A DNA stretch of 64,000 bases from the NCBI GenBank assembly GCA_905250125.1, contig CAJNOL010000865.1:2423-66422 (forward strand), read 5' to 3'. Positions 1 through 11,554 of the stretch are shown one piece after another. Numbering within the stretch: the first letter of the stretch is position 1; each line of letters begins with the position of its first letter. The translations under genes were made by a program, and so were the position numbers. The DNA is from Rotaria sordida. Lineage: Eukaryota > Rotifera > Eurotatoria > Philodinida > Philodinidae. The notes below the pieces were generated by a model. It saw only the letters and a list, made by a program, of their open reading frames with translations. It searched no databases and was not told where the DNA came from.

Positions 1-802
1 GTAGACTGTATATGAAGTTATGCTTTCTTCAATGATGAAACACTGTTTTATGGTGAAAACGTCTGATTTTCTAGAACAAAATCAAAGATAAAGAGGCCTT
101 TTTATTAATACAAAGCGGCATTTTATCTAATCTGTTACTATTGTACAAAGATCTCTTCATGTGTTACACGCACGAACGGGCATTGCGTTCATTAGATCCT
201 ATGACTATGGAAGCGTGTTTTCCGTGTATAGAGCCTGAAGAATGTTTTCAAAGTAAGCCGCAAAGGAGTACTAAAATGACTCCATGATATGTTTTTACAA
301 ACAAACGCAATTATTAATAAACAGTTGTTTCGTATTAGCTGCTTCTCAGGATTTTACTGATTCGAGTCTGACACTTCGTTATGAGAGAGAAAGCAAAATA
401 TTGTTCGTACTGAATTTCGATATCATTCTGCACTTAAACACTAAACAAGGCAATAAACTTCAGAAACTATTTCAAAACATCGATTTTCTAAGGGTCCTCT
501 AATATGTCTTTTGTGTCATTTATTCAAGAGGGTTCTTCTATTATGGAGGGTCTTCTAATGTGTCGAGGGCTTTACGTAGAAACAGATTGAGGTAGTATAG
601 AAACCGAATGATCAACAATAAGTTACAGAAGATATGTAACAATCACAAGCTGAACAATTTTAGATTGAACTTTATATAGATATTTCGATTATATCTTTTA
701 TTTTAATTCAGCATTTTTCATTTATTTTATCTTGTTGAGAAGGTTTATGTCAATAAATTAAGGATTCACTTCATTTTATTTCACTTTCACACATTATAAA
801 TA
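1..802. other. No supported gene
   Basis: AT-rich sequence with short open frames, none showing recognisable motifs or splice-compatible continuation. It lies upstream of the PP1-like pseudogene and could hold more of its decayed 5' part, but I could not see it. Confidence 0.5.
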
Positions 803-1262
803 GAAATTACTCGTATACATAATTTTTATGATGTAGTTAAACGACATTACAACGTTGAATTATGGAAAACATTTACTGATCGTTTTAATTGTTTATCAAT
901 TACGAAAATCAATCACGAAAAAAATTTTTCCTTCTCATAATGATCTTTATCTAGATTTACATTCACTTAAACAAATAAAACACATTACAAGATCAACTGA
1001 TGTACCTCATGCAGAATTATTTTATGATTTCCTTTGGTTAGATCCAGATAAAGATGCATCATAAGGGGTGAAAATAATTATGGTGTATTGTTTACGTTTG
1101 ATGCGGAAGTTGTTTCACAGTTTTGAACACTACATGATCTTGACCTGATTTATTGAGAATATCAGGTTTGATTCACATAGAAAGAAAAATGAATTATTGT
1201 CGTATTAAATAATTATAGACTGTTGAAAATGGTTATGTAAAATTTGATGAAACCGATGATGT
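803..1262 (+). pseudogene. Protein phosphatase 1 catalytic subunit (PP1-like) pseudogene fragment
   Basis: Conceptual translation follows the middle to C-terminal half of the PP1 serine/threonine phosphatase catalytic subunit, but in broken frames. At 812-880 the frame reads [19 protein letters not shown], like the PP1 stretch after the GNHE motif. The frame then shifts; 930-1061 reads LDLHSLKQIKHITRSTDVPH and then LDPDKD, matching the PP1 segment with LQSMEQIRRIMRPTDVPD. A second shift gives NNYGVLFTFDAEVVSQF followed by an in-frame stop and HDLDLI (1073-1155), and VENGYVKF follows near 1225-1250. The metal- and substrate-binding His equivalent near the GVSFTFG block is lost with the frame. 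At least two frameshifts and several stops show that it is dead. It may be a retrocopy or a decayed paralogue; no intron is needed to read it. Confidence 0.82.
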
Positions 1263-1777
1263 GGATAATAAAATATAAGGCCTTCGTTTCAAATACTTTG
1301 ACTATCAACTTAAAAAACAACTATGAAAGATACACAAACAAAAGAAACAATAGCGCATACATTGAATGTTTAGATGAATACAATTTATACATGCTGATTT
1401 TAAATTATAATGTTTAAAATATTTAAACAAAGTGTATCAATACCATTGTTTGATGAAAAAGAAGTTTGAGACCTTTTTGCAAATATTTTGAGTGTTTGAT
1501 TTTGTGACTTTATGTAAATATGACACTAATTGTTAAAAATACATTTAATATATGATAAATGCAGTCAGATTATCACAAAGTGATTGTGCAAATTTTCCAC
1601 CGTTATCAATGAAAAAAATTTCCGGTAGAAAGAAAAATAGCATCAGGCATTCATTATCATATAACATGAATATGTGAATATTATTCTCGCGGACGGTAGC
1701 GAGAAAAATAACATATTATATATATATATAGGTTGAAAGAAAATGAGAATGACTGAAGTGAAATATAATCGTTAGAC

Positions 1778-2388
1778 ATGAACATTTTAAATCACAATGA
1801 TATTAATATACTAGATCTACCAGATGAAATGTTACTTACCATTTTCAATAAACTGAATACGATTGATATGCTCTATTCATTGGTAGATGTAAATCAGCGA
1901 TTTGATCGATTAGCACTTGATTCTCTCGTTATTGATCATCTCAATTTTGTGATTAAACGAGATGATATTCATAGTTCTTCAGTAGAGATTGATATTCTTT
2001 CACGAATTTGTTCGAAAATCTTACCTCGAATTAATGAGAAAATAATCAAACTCACTCTTGAATCACATTCTATGGAACGTGTTATTAATGCTATTGATTA
2101 TCCTCGACTCCATTCATTATCATTAGTCAATTATCAACCGGAAATACTTTTACGGCATTTATCAGGTATATTTATGAATTTTAATTAATTTCATCAATTA
2201 TTTATATTTAAGATAAAACAATGTTACATCTTCTTACTAATCAAATTACACATATTATTGTCGATATTAATATTGAGAATGTTGCGATACCGATTAGAAG
2301 ATATCGACTCCTTAGGTTGCTAAAGGGTCTGTCCCACAAAAATCTTTCTGTCTGTCTTTCTATAATACTTAGAGCATACCAAAAGTAA
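1778..2388 (+). pseudogene. F-box protein, 3'-truncated at the mariner insertion
   Basis: Exon 1 (1778-2165) encodes an N-terminal F-box: residues 11-40 read ILDLPDEMLLTIFNKL, then DMLYSLVDVNQRFDRL. This is the F-box form that recurs in large bdelloid rotifer families and would bind Skp1 in an SCF ubiquitin ligase. A 47-nt intron (2166-2212, GTATAT...TTTAAG) joins in phase to exon 2 (from 2213), giving LLTNQITHIIVDINIENV, which fits the usual region after the F-box. The family continues with leucine-rich repeats for several hundred residues. Here the frame instead runs into the left inverted repeat of the mariner (2363) and stops at 2386-2388, giving about 187 residues. I infer a gene cut by the transposon; no matching 3' part is visible after 4060. 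The F-box itself is intact, so a short protein could still be made. Confidence 0.75.
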
Positions 2389-2505
2389 TGACGTCGACCC
2401 TATTATATTTTACAGAAGGTTTGAGAAATTTTTTTTCTATATATTCTGATAGTCCAAGTTGCGCTCTATAATTCTACTATATTTGATAAATCTTCAAGTG
2501 ATATC
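2363..2505 (+). repeat. Mariner left inverted repeat
   Basis: Long left arm of the mariner, an inverted copy of 3919-4060 with scattered substitutions. It contains the shared blocks TTTTACAGAAGG and GCGCTCTATAATTCTA. It also supplies the stop codon of the broken F-box reading frame. Confidence 0.85.
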
Positions 2506-2792
2506 ATATTAGAAAAAATTTTGACGTACTGAAGTTTGCTGTAACTTTTATGAATTTTCACTTTGAGAATAAACAAGAACTAACTGCACACATAGAAAAA
2601 AACAAAAACAAAACACGTGTGTTTTATATGTACAAACGCGGCTAGATACCAAAGAAGTTGAAAAGGTAAAGAAAAGAGGGGAGAAAATTAAACGAAAAAA
2701 AAGGCGAGAACAGAAACAACACATCCAAAACAATATAATGCTGTATTTCCAACGTAGATCATATACGATAAAAACTGTTCACTTATCTTTGA

Positions 2793-3842
2793 ATGGATAA
2801 AGAACATTTTCGTTTCTATATTAAAGTGCGTACTGCACTTCATATTGAACCAATAGTTATTTATAATGAATTATATACTGTCTTTGTTGATGAAGTTCCC
2901 CATCTCAGAACTGTTCAAAGATGGTCAAAACGGTTTCGTGAAGGTCGAGAGGAAGTTGAAGATGAAGAGAGACCTGGCAGACCTATAACGGAGACAACAT
3001 CTGAAAATATTGAACAAGTTCGCGATCTTATTAATGATGATCCTTATGCTACGATTGACGAACTTGAAGCACGAAGTGGTCTAAGTCATGGCACCGTTCA
3101 ACGAATTGTTTCTGATCATCTGCAGTTTAAAAAAGTCACTGCTCGTTATGTTGCCAAACATCTGACTAACTCTCAAAAAGCTGAACGAGTACGAATATGC
3201 CAAGAAAACTTGCTAAAATTTGAACAAGGTGTTTGAAAATTGTGTGATGTGGTGACAGGCGATAAATCATGGTTTTATCACAAGCAAATCGATCGAAAAT
3301 CATCGAATGCTGCCTAGGTAGCAAGGGAAGATCCTGCACCAACGGTCGTTCGACATAGTCGTTTTGCTCCCAGAACTCTCTTGTCTATTTTCTTTAAGTC
3401 AACTGGTCCAGTTTTAATTCATTCTGTTAAACGTGGACAAACAATCGATCATCAGTATTACATTAATAATTGTTTGAAACCTGTTATTGATGAAATTAAG
3501 AATCAACGGCCTACCGTAGGTACTCGAACAATTAAACTTCATCATGATAATTGAAAACCACATATTCATGAAGATGTAGTCAATTATCTTCAATCTGAAG
3601 GCGTAACAACAATGCCATATCCACCTAATTCTCCAGATCTGGCTCCATGTAACTTCTGGTTGTTTGATCTAATCAAACAAAATCTTGACGATCAAGATGA
3701 TTCCGAATCGTTGTATGAAGCTGTGATCAAATTTATGAACTCGTTGAAAAAAGAAGAGTATAGAAAAACTTTTGATAAATGGATTCAACGAATGCAATTA
3801 TATGTAAATAACCAAGGTGATTATTTTGAATATTTGATGTAA
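2793..3842 (+). pseudogene. Mariner transposase with three in-frame stops and a changed catalytic residue
   Basis: One continuous frame of 350 codons, the usual mariner transposase length (about 345). The N-terminal helix-turn-helix region includes VPHLRTVQRWSKRFREGRE, and the linker signature RPGRPIT follows. The catalytic part has TGDKSWFYH (first Asp) and LHHDN (second Asp), then SPDLAPCNFWLF, where the third catalytic position, 34 residues after the second Asp, is Asn instead of Asp. Stops occur at 3234-3236 (TGA), within GCCTAG near 3316 (TAG) and after LHHDN near 3554 (TGA). There are no frameshifts, so decay is recent or slow. It cannot encode a working DD34D enzyme as it stands. Confidence 0.9.
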
Positions 3843-3918
3843 TAGAAATTTGATAAACTTCCTTCAAAAAAAATTTTTTTGTGAATCAATCACTTTTTCG
3901 CTATGTTTTGAATATTAT

Positions 3919-4060
3919 AATATCACTTGAAGATTTATCAAATATATTAGAATTATAGAGCGCGACTTGGGCTATTAGAATATATATAGAAAAAAAAATT
4001 CTCAAGCCTTCTGTAAAATATAGGGTGAGTGTCATTATTTTTGGTATGCTCTAAGTATAT
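3919..4060 (-). repeat. Mariner right inverted repeat
   Basis: Right arm of the mariner, reverse complement of 2363-2505 with about 10-15% differences and small length changes. Confidence 0.85.
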
Positions 4061-4144
4061 TGTCGATAAAAATAATGGAGTATAATTATCCTTCTTTTAT
4101 TCTTACAAATATAGATGACAAGTAGAAATAAAGAACGATACAAA

Positions 4145-5157
4145 GTGGACTCTAAAAGTTTAAGGAATTTTTTTTTAATCTCAGTGCCTTCTATGAAAGT
4201 AAAGGAGGTAAATGATCTATTTTGAGTAACGTATAAAGTTAGAGTCAAGATTTTCATGAATCACTTATTCTTAATCTAATTAATTGTAGGATGAAGAAAA
4301 AGAAAGAACTTCCATTTTTCTCTAGCAGACAAAAGTTTAAGACACTTTAAATATTTTGTTAATTATATTGTTATTGAAAAATAGAGACGAATTTTAAAAA
4401 TATATCATTAGATGTAATATAGCAAAACATGAGCAAGATAGTTCACATTCCGAGATCAATTTTTTTGATCAGGACCAAAAACAATTGGTTGTACTCTTCA
4501 TCTGATATAACATTCTGAAAATATTAAGGTATATAGAAAATGAAAAATAGCTGAAAATCATTGTTGAAATTAATAATCAAAGATAAAAGAGATTGTATTA
4601 GATGATGGACACATTACAAGGATTTTTAAATGTATGTTTAGAGCACATTTTTCTTAATTATTAATGGAATCTTAATTAATTTTTAATTAGTGTGTTTCAA
4701 ACAAAAAACTTTGTTATAAAGAGTTATTGCAAAATATAGTGTTATTCAGTTTTCAATACTCTTTCGAAAAGTATACTTGAAGATCAAAATTTCTAACAAA
4801 ACGTTGTTCTAGTTAGTAAATAATAATATTAAATTATTATAACTAATATTTTTGTTTTTGAAATTTATTTATGCAAAAATTTAGCCCGTTCAATTCTACA
4901 TTTAATGGTATATTTTCAATAATTATCTCTATTTTTCGATAACAAGATAATTGCCAACATACTAAAAATGTCTTAAAATTTTGCCTGGTAGAGAAAAATT
5001 GAAATTGCTTCTTTTTCTTGTCGCTACAAACAATTAGATTAAGAATAGATGGTTCGTGAAGACCTTGACCCTAATTTTATATGTCATTTACCTACTTTCT
5101 TTCCACAGAAAATATCACAGTAAAAAATATCTTAAACTTTTTTCGGTTCACTTTAGT
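4145..5157. repeat. Foldback/MITE-like element with arms of about 270 bp
   Basis: The left arm (4145-4420) and right arm (4895-5157) are imperfect inverted copies. Shared blocks include TATTCTTAATCTAATT, TTTTTCTCTA and GAAAAATAGAGA. The roughly 475-bp centre has no coding frame of note. It lies only about 85 bp right of the mariner, but its arms do not resemble the mariner ends, so it is a separate non-autonomous element. The superfamily is not assigned. Confidence 0.72.
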
Positions 5158-6321
5158 GTTGGTCCAATATAATTTGCTTTCTGTAGAATTACAGAATTTC
5201 ATCTTCATGTAATTATTAATCAGCATGCTTCTCCTTCCACGATATACTCTAAAGAATTTATTTGTATATTTATTTCTCTTATAAAATTAATTAAAAAATA
5301 AATCTAAATGGAAAATAAAGAATAAATGAGAACTTGAAATATAAAGTTATGATACAACAAAAATTCATTGACTTTTTTCTCTTTTATATAAAACTCCTCT
5401 TAATATGTAATATGTTATTCTAAGAGTTTTTTCTTCTATAATTGATATAGCATGTTCGAAGCTCTTTTCATCTGATGATTGATCAATCATATATATATTA
5501 TTATCAAATAAAGTAAATATTAATTATCTTTTTTAAAAGACTGGTTTTTAATTACTAAAATTATAAATGAATAACATTTTAGATTAAGTTTAAAAAAAAG
5601 AAGATTTTTGAAATGTTTTTGTCGAGATAAACTTATTATTATTATTATATTTAATCATAGGTCAATAAATATATAAGAACAAAAAAAAATCTGTTAAATA
5701 TTCTTCTAAGAAATTTTCGAAATTCAAACTTGATTTTTTTTTCAATCGTTTGAATAATAATCAAGATTTTCGTTGATTTCAATTTAATCATAAATAATTA
5801 AAAATCTAAACTATTAATTTATCTAATCAATAATTCGAATAAATCATAAAAATCAACAGACCATGACCATGTATGTAAAAAAAAATAGTCTGACAATCTT
5901 ATTATTCAAACATTTTTCTTATTAAAACTTATTGAAGATTCTTCTTTTTATATTTTAGCTTTGTCAATCCTTTGTTTTTGTCACTTATTCGACTGATTTT
6001 AGTGTTCGTATGTAAAGAAAGATTTTGCCGCTAGGCTGAATGTTAGTAATGCTAGTGTAAGAAGAAGGGGAGAGGCATTAGAAAAAGAGAGAGGAAAAGA
6101 CAATTGTTCAAGGCACAAAGCAAAGAGCGAATCTTATCTTCCGATCAATTGTTCCAAAGTATCTACTCATATTCTCTCGTTGCTCTCGTCAACTTGGTTG
6201 TCGTCATTCGTAGACACTCATAAAGATAGTCAAAAAAAAAGAGGGAAGAGAAAAAGAATGATAAGAAAAGAGCAAGCGTGAGATAAAAAAATGCAATTTT
6301 CCTTATGTGTATTAGCATTAG

Positions 6322-6358
<37 letters not shown>

Positions 6359-6940
6359 ATCCGATCGTGAATTCACATCTCATCGTGTCGCGCACGATCG
6401 AGATGGAACGCGTGTGTGCGCACCAAAAGAAATACTAATAAAATATTTCTGTATCTTTTCCGTTCTTTCGCTTTGAATCTGATGATAGATGCATCTCTCT
6501 TCTTCGTGTGTGGTGTATTAGCTCAAGGACTATGAATGCTAGTAAAGAAACGAACGACTTCAAATGCGAAGCGGTCCAATGTGTGTATGTGTGTGTTGTG
6601 TATGCGCTCTGCAGTCATAAATAATAATTTGAACAAAAAAGATAAAGAGAGAGAGAGAAAGAGATGTTGCGTGCCAAGTTATCTACTCAGAATCTAACGG
6701 CAAAATTGAACAACAATAGTAATCTTTCTCTAAACGCTTCGACTTTGTTTCTATGCGTTAGGTATATATGAGTGTGTGTTTGCATTTTAGATGATTTGAC
6801 ACATCATCAACATCATCATCATTTCTATCACCCTTGTGTCTTGTTACACTTTGTTCATTCGCACTTTTTGTTTTCTATTGTATTCGCTAGTCGATTAATA
6901 ACACTAGTCCCTTTCCCGATTGCGCAGTGACGGCGCATGG
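5158..6940. other. Gene-free stretch; probable 5' flank of the TARP-like gene
   Basis: No coding frame is supported. From about 5990 the composition changes to GA-, CT- and CA-rich simple sequence with many CG dinucleotides, consistent with a promoter or 5' UTR of the gene starting at 6941. A splice-acceptor-like TTGCGCAG ends at 6928, so an upstream untranslated exon is possible. Confidence 0.45.
6322..6354. repeat. (GA)n microsatellite
   Basis: About 16 uninterrupted GA units in the presumed promoter region of the TARP-like gene. A shorter GA run sits near 6645. Confidence 0.95.
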
Positions 6941-8288
6941 ATGGGTAATTTTCATCATAAGGCACTGATGATATTTGCTTCGGTCAGTGCCTATACTGCG
7001 CCTGCACTTATGACCGTTTGTTTATTTACTGATTATTGGATATATGGAAATCAAACAAGATTATCACAAAATCCAACAGCAAAAATAGGCGATACAAGAA
7101 TTTTAAATTATACTTTTCATCGAATTGGTCTTTGGCGAGAATGTGTGAGAGAAACAAAAGATATTCCATATACATGTGAGATTGTTAAATATTCTAAAGA
7201 AGAAGCAAAATTAGAAAAAGGTTTTAAAGCTGTATCATGTAAGATTTTAAAGTTTTATTGTTTCTTTTCTTTTTTTTTTTAATATTTTGTAATTTAATTC
7301 AAATATGAACATTCTATTGTTCTTTTTTATTTCCTTATTACTTTAAATTAGATCGATCAGCACCAAGTATGGCTTGTTTTACAGCTGCCTCTGTTCTCTT
7401 AATATTGGCTATTTTTTTGTTTACACGTGGTCTTTGTAAACGACGTCGAAAAGCTGTTTTTTTCATCTCAGGACTTTTATTTTCTATCTCAGGTGAAATT
7501 TAAAATATAAAATTCTTTTTGTTTTGGAATATTTTTTTTAATAAATAGGTTTACTAACAATGGTTGGTGTTACCTTATATGTTTCCATTACAACTGAAGA
7601 ATCGGTTAAATATGATCAAAATTTTCCGTTGATGAATTGTGACTATGGATATTCATTTCTATGTGCCGTTTTATCATTTGTTTTACAAGAATTAACTGGT
7701 GTTTTAACAGTTTATTGGTTTATTTATCGTTTTCGTGCACTTGTACGTAAACAAGAAAAATTACGTGAACGTACTCGTCAACTTATGGGTAATTGTTTAT
7801 CAATGACAACTGCTTTACCATTAAATCTTGCTTCATGGTCTCCAACGAATAATACTACAAATTCGATAACAAATCGTTCAAATCAAAATCATGTATATTA
7901 TCAACATGCATCAAATGATGTATCAAATCCTTTAATACAAAAACAACAACAACAAAGAAGACGGATACCATTTGATAAATCGTATTCACCACAACCATTA
8001 CAACGAATTGATAAAACACATTATACAACAATTACACCAGTACGATCACCGACACTTAATTATAGAGATTATTGTCGTGTTTTAATTCGTGCTGAAGATA
8101 TGGATTTACTTACACAAATGGTTAAATCAAAATCTCAAGCACAATTATTAGCTAATTCAAGACCAACAACACCAGCACCCACAATTAATACAAAAATCTC
8201 AGCGAATTCACGCATATCACGACACACTAATGATAATACAACACGACGAAATACAAGAAAAGGTGTTAAACGGACTACATCTGTTTAA
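6941..8288 (+). CDS. Voltage-dependent calcium channel gamma subunit / stargazin-like TARP
   Basis: Four-transmembrane protein of the claudin-like CACNG family, which in animals includes calcium-channel gamma subunits and AMPA-receptor auxiliary subunits (TARPs). Three exons: 6941-7238, 7352-7492 and 7549-8288 (introns 113 and 56 nt, phases agree), giving 392 residues. The start MGNFHHKALM lines up with the stargazin start. TM1 ends in TVCLFTDYWIY; the first loop has the family motif GLWREC plus a later Cys; TM2-TM3 (ILAIFLFTRGLCKRR, SISGLLTMVGVTLYVS) and TM4 (YGYSFLCAVLSFVLQELTGV) match the family order. The cytoplasmic tail is long, Asn/Thr-rich and unconserved, but ends in RTTSV, a class I PDZ ligand like the TTPV end of stargazin. 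Family assignment is firm; TARP rather than calcium-channel role is inferred from the C-terminus. Confidence 0.88.
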
Positions 8289-9111
8289 TTTCGTTTTATG
8301 TTTTTCTTTTTAGCAAGATTCTTTTTTTTTTCTTTATTAGTTGTTATTCTCTATTTCGTGACTACTATTTAATTTTCAATGAAAGAAAAAAACACACATA
8401 TGCACACATAAATACACATGAACATTCATGTGCCTTTGATCTTCAGAATATTTTTTCATAATAATTAGATATATTCATAAATAGTTTTATTTAAACATCT
8501 TTAAAAAGAATTTTCTTTTATCGTTTGATGAAAAACTAAAGGATTACATATATACATATATATATATTTAGTTGTTATTCATCAACAAATACTTGAAAAC
8601 TTGAGCAAATATTCTGAGTTTGTGGTAAATATGTCGCCTACTCTACCATGTGGTACCTCTATTGCATTCGTGAATCAACAGAATCGTTTTCTTCACGTTT
8701 TTTTTTTGCTTTGATGATATGATGTTGTTGAGTTTGCCAAAAATGCATTCATGCACTGTGGTTGGCATGACTCTTTATTACACCAAGACACATCAACATG
8801 TCCTTCTACTTCTATTCTCTTATTTTTTTTTTTACATTTGGCTTCGTCGATCACAAATACATACACACACACACTTGAGTGGTTGAAGCAGAAGCAGAAA
8901 AAAAGAAACTTTTCGGATTAATAGAAAGGTATAGAGAATGACATTGCAAAAAAACATACATAAGAAAGTAATGGTAACGAAAACATTTGTCGAGTCGGAT
9001 GTGCAAGAGAAGAAATATAGGAAAATGAATTATGAATTAGCTTATCAGATTTCTATGTAATTCATTTATTTGTTTTCTTCTTTTTTTGATATATATATTT
9101 TTTTTAATATT
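8289..9111. other. Intergenic: TARP 3' region and FHL upstream region
   Basis: No coding frame supported. It contains short CA/TG tracts (8390-8430, 8860-8875) and TA tracts near 8550, and presumably holds the 3' UTR of the upstream gene and the promoter of FHL first exon 1A. Confidence 0.45.
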
Positions 9112-11522
9112 ATGGCATATACAACTACAAGTTCACATCAACGACCAACATATTCAGGTAGTTCTCGAGATACTTATCAATATCAAAAGCCAACATATTC
9201 ACAACAACAACCATCATATTCATTTGCACAAGAACGTCATATTTATGAAGAACAACCACATTATACCAATGCACAAACTATTTCAAGGCAATATCCTGAT
9301 GGAGACAATCGTCGAAATGATCGGGTTTGTTATTCGTTTCGTTTTGTTTTTTTTTTAATTTACGAAAACAAAATTCTCAATCATTAGATAAATAAATTGG
9401 TTGTCCTTTTTTTGACATTTTCTGAAAATATTAAATAGGACTATGTGATTTAATATTCTAAATAATTACAATATTAATTTTTGTCAAAGGTTCAATACCA
9501 TGTCAAAGTGAACGTAGGTATCAAAAAGAAATACTTTGAGTTCATTATTTCATTGATAACCGACATGCACATATTCATTTACTATTAAAATCAGCTTTTG
9601 GGTGCATAGCTTTCAAAAACATCCAATATGATTGCATTGAAGAAAAAGAAAACATATCGGAATTGATTCCAAAATAATTATTTTTCATATTATTGAGTTT
9701 TTCAAATAATTATTCAGTACATTAATTCAAGTTTTATCGATAATCTTTTTTAAATATTATTGAAAACGAATCACATACAAAAATACTTATCGATTAATAT
9801 CTAATATTGACTAATATTCATACAAATGCCTCTATTTCTTTTCATACCTGAAATATGCAAACCGCAAAATAGGATTCGTATACACCTTTTTCTTTTTCTT
9901 TATATTATACCTCTCTCAATATTTGACACTGAGACAACATTCAAGAATAAATAGGTTGTCCTCATTTCAAACACGTCGTTATAACACTCATCATCATATG
10001 GATATTTGATATCATTCAAATTTATCCTACTGATGATATCTTAGTGTTCATTCTTTCTCTCTTTTCATCATCGATGTATTATGCATAAATATACTCTTAT
10101 AAAGTGGATCTTTCCATTTATTTTTCTTTTTCATAATTCAAACAATCATCAAAGAAAAAAAAAATTGCTTGAACTTCTTCCGATTACACATATACACAAT
10201 ACCTTGAAGTATATATGTGTGTTATTCTTCTTGCATTCATATAGCTTCAAGTGACTGCTAGTGATACTTCTGCAATATTAACGCATATATACACATATAA
10301 ATGAAAGATTTTTTTTTTTTGAGTGCTCACAAATTTATACTCAAATGATAAAAAGAAATCGTTGGTCACGATATTTTATTTTCTTTGTCTTAAAAATAAA
10401 AGTTCATTGTAACAAATAATTGCATGAATGTATGAGGAAGATGTAATATCGTCACAAAGACTTAACATGTTCTTTATGCTTCTACTCATTTTTTTGTCAT
10501 TCTCTTCTAGGCTATATGCTTATGTGTTCTGTTTGCATATAACTATTTTGTCACTCACTCACTCTCTGTTTGTCTCTACCTAAACATATTCTTCGCTTTA
10601 ATTTTTCTTTCTTCCTCTCAGCTAGCTCTTCTCGTTTGCTTGTCCGTTCAAAAAAAAAAAAAAGAAAGACGGACAAAGAAACTAGAAAGAGTAAAAGAAG
10701 TACATATAGATCTGTATCTCGTTTTCTCCTACACGAGACTTATTTTAAAAGAGTCATCGTGTAGATGGGATGTGCTTGTTAATATCATTATTATCATCGT
10801 TTGCACTATTGCTTTTGGTTTAAATTAATTTTTATAACAAAATAAATATGGAAGATGAACTAGTACACGTGAGTGTGTATAATATAAACCGATTAAAATA
10901 AGGATTTTATATATTTTTTATATAATAGAAAACATATATAAAATATTATTTTTCAGGTAACATATAGTAGTGGTGATGGTGATTTTAATCGATCAACAAG
11001 TACTACTACAAAAATTGCTAATGGTCATACATCATATCAACATGAGCCATATCGTAGTAGTAGTGCTGGTCGAGATAAAATTTCATGTCATAATTGTGAT
11101 CGAAATTTAGCTGGTTCGCGATATATACTTAAAGATGATCGTCCTTATTGTATAAAATGTTATGAAGATCGTTTTGCTAATACATGTGATGAATGTCGAA
11201 GAAAAATTGGTACTGATTCAAAAGTTAGTAAAAATAAAAATAATGATATGTTTCTAATTTTTGTTTTTGTTTGTTTGTTTGTTTGTTTGTTTTGCAAAGG
11301 ATCTTTCATATAGAGATCGTCATTGGCATGAAAAATGTTTTTTTTGTTCAATGTGTAAAACACCACTTGTCGATAAACCATTTGCTTGTATAAATGAAAA
11401 ACTTTATTGTGGAGAATGTTATAATCAACAATTTGCTACACGTTGTGATAAATGTCATCAAATATTTAGACCAGGTTAGTTTAAAAAAAGAAATGAAATT
11501 ATCTTATTTAATTATATGAATA

Positions 11523-11554
<32 letters not shown>

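Larger units (their letters stand above)
2363..4060 (+). mobile_element. Mariner-family DNA transposon with long inverted repeats, inactive
   Basis: The element is about 1.7 kb. Its terminal inverted repeats are about 140 bp each (left 2363-2505, right 3919-4060), much longer than the roughly 28 bp typical of mariners. Both begin with the sequence ACTTAGAGCATACCAAAA (right end as reverse complement) and stay about 85-90% alike to CTTCAAGTGATAT. The single transposase frame lies between them. The insertion follows directly on the truncated F-box gene. Exact target duplication is unclear: TA-rich bases flank both ends, but a clean TA pair is not certain. Confidence 0.88.

Noticed and set aside
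3234-3560. In-frame TGA codons of the mariner as selenocysteine or reassigned codons
   Set aside because: A TAG also interrupts the frame, and neighbouring real genes use TGA as a normal stop. Decay explains it.
6920-6940. Start of the TARP-like protein at an upstream TTG (6920)
   Set aside because: Eukaryotic initiation at TTG is unlikely, and the ATG at 6941 matches the family N-terminus.
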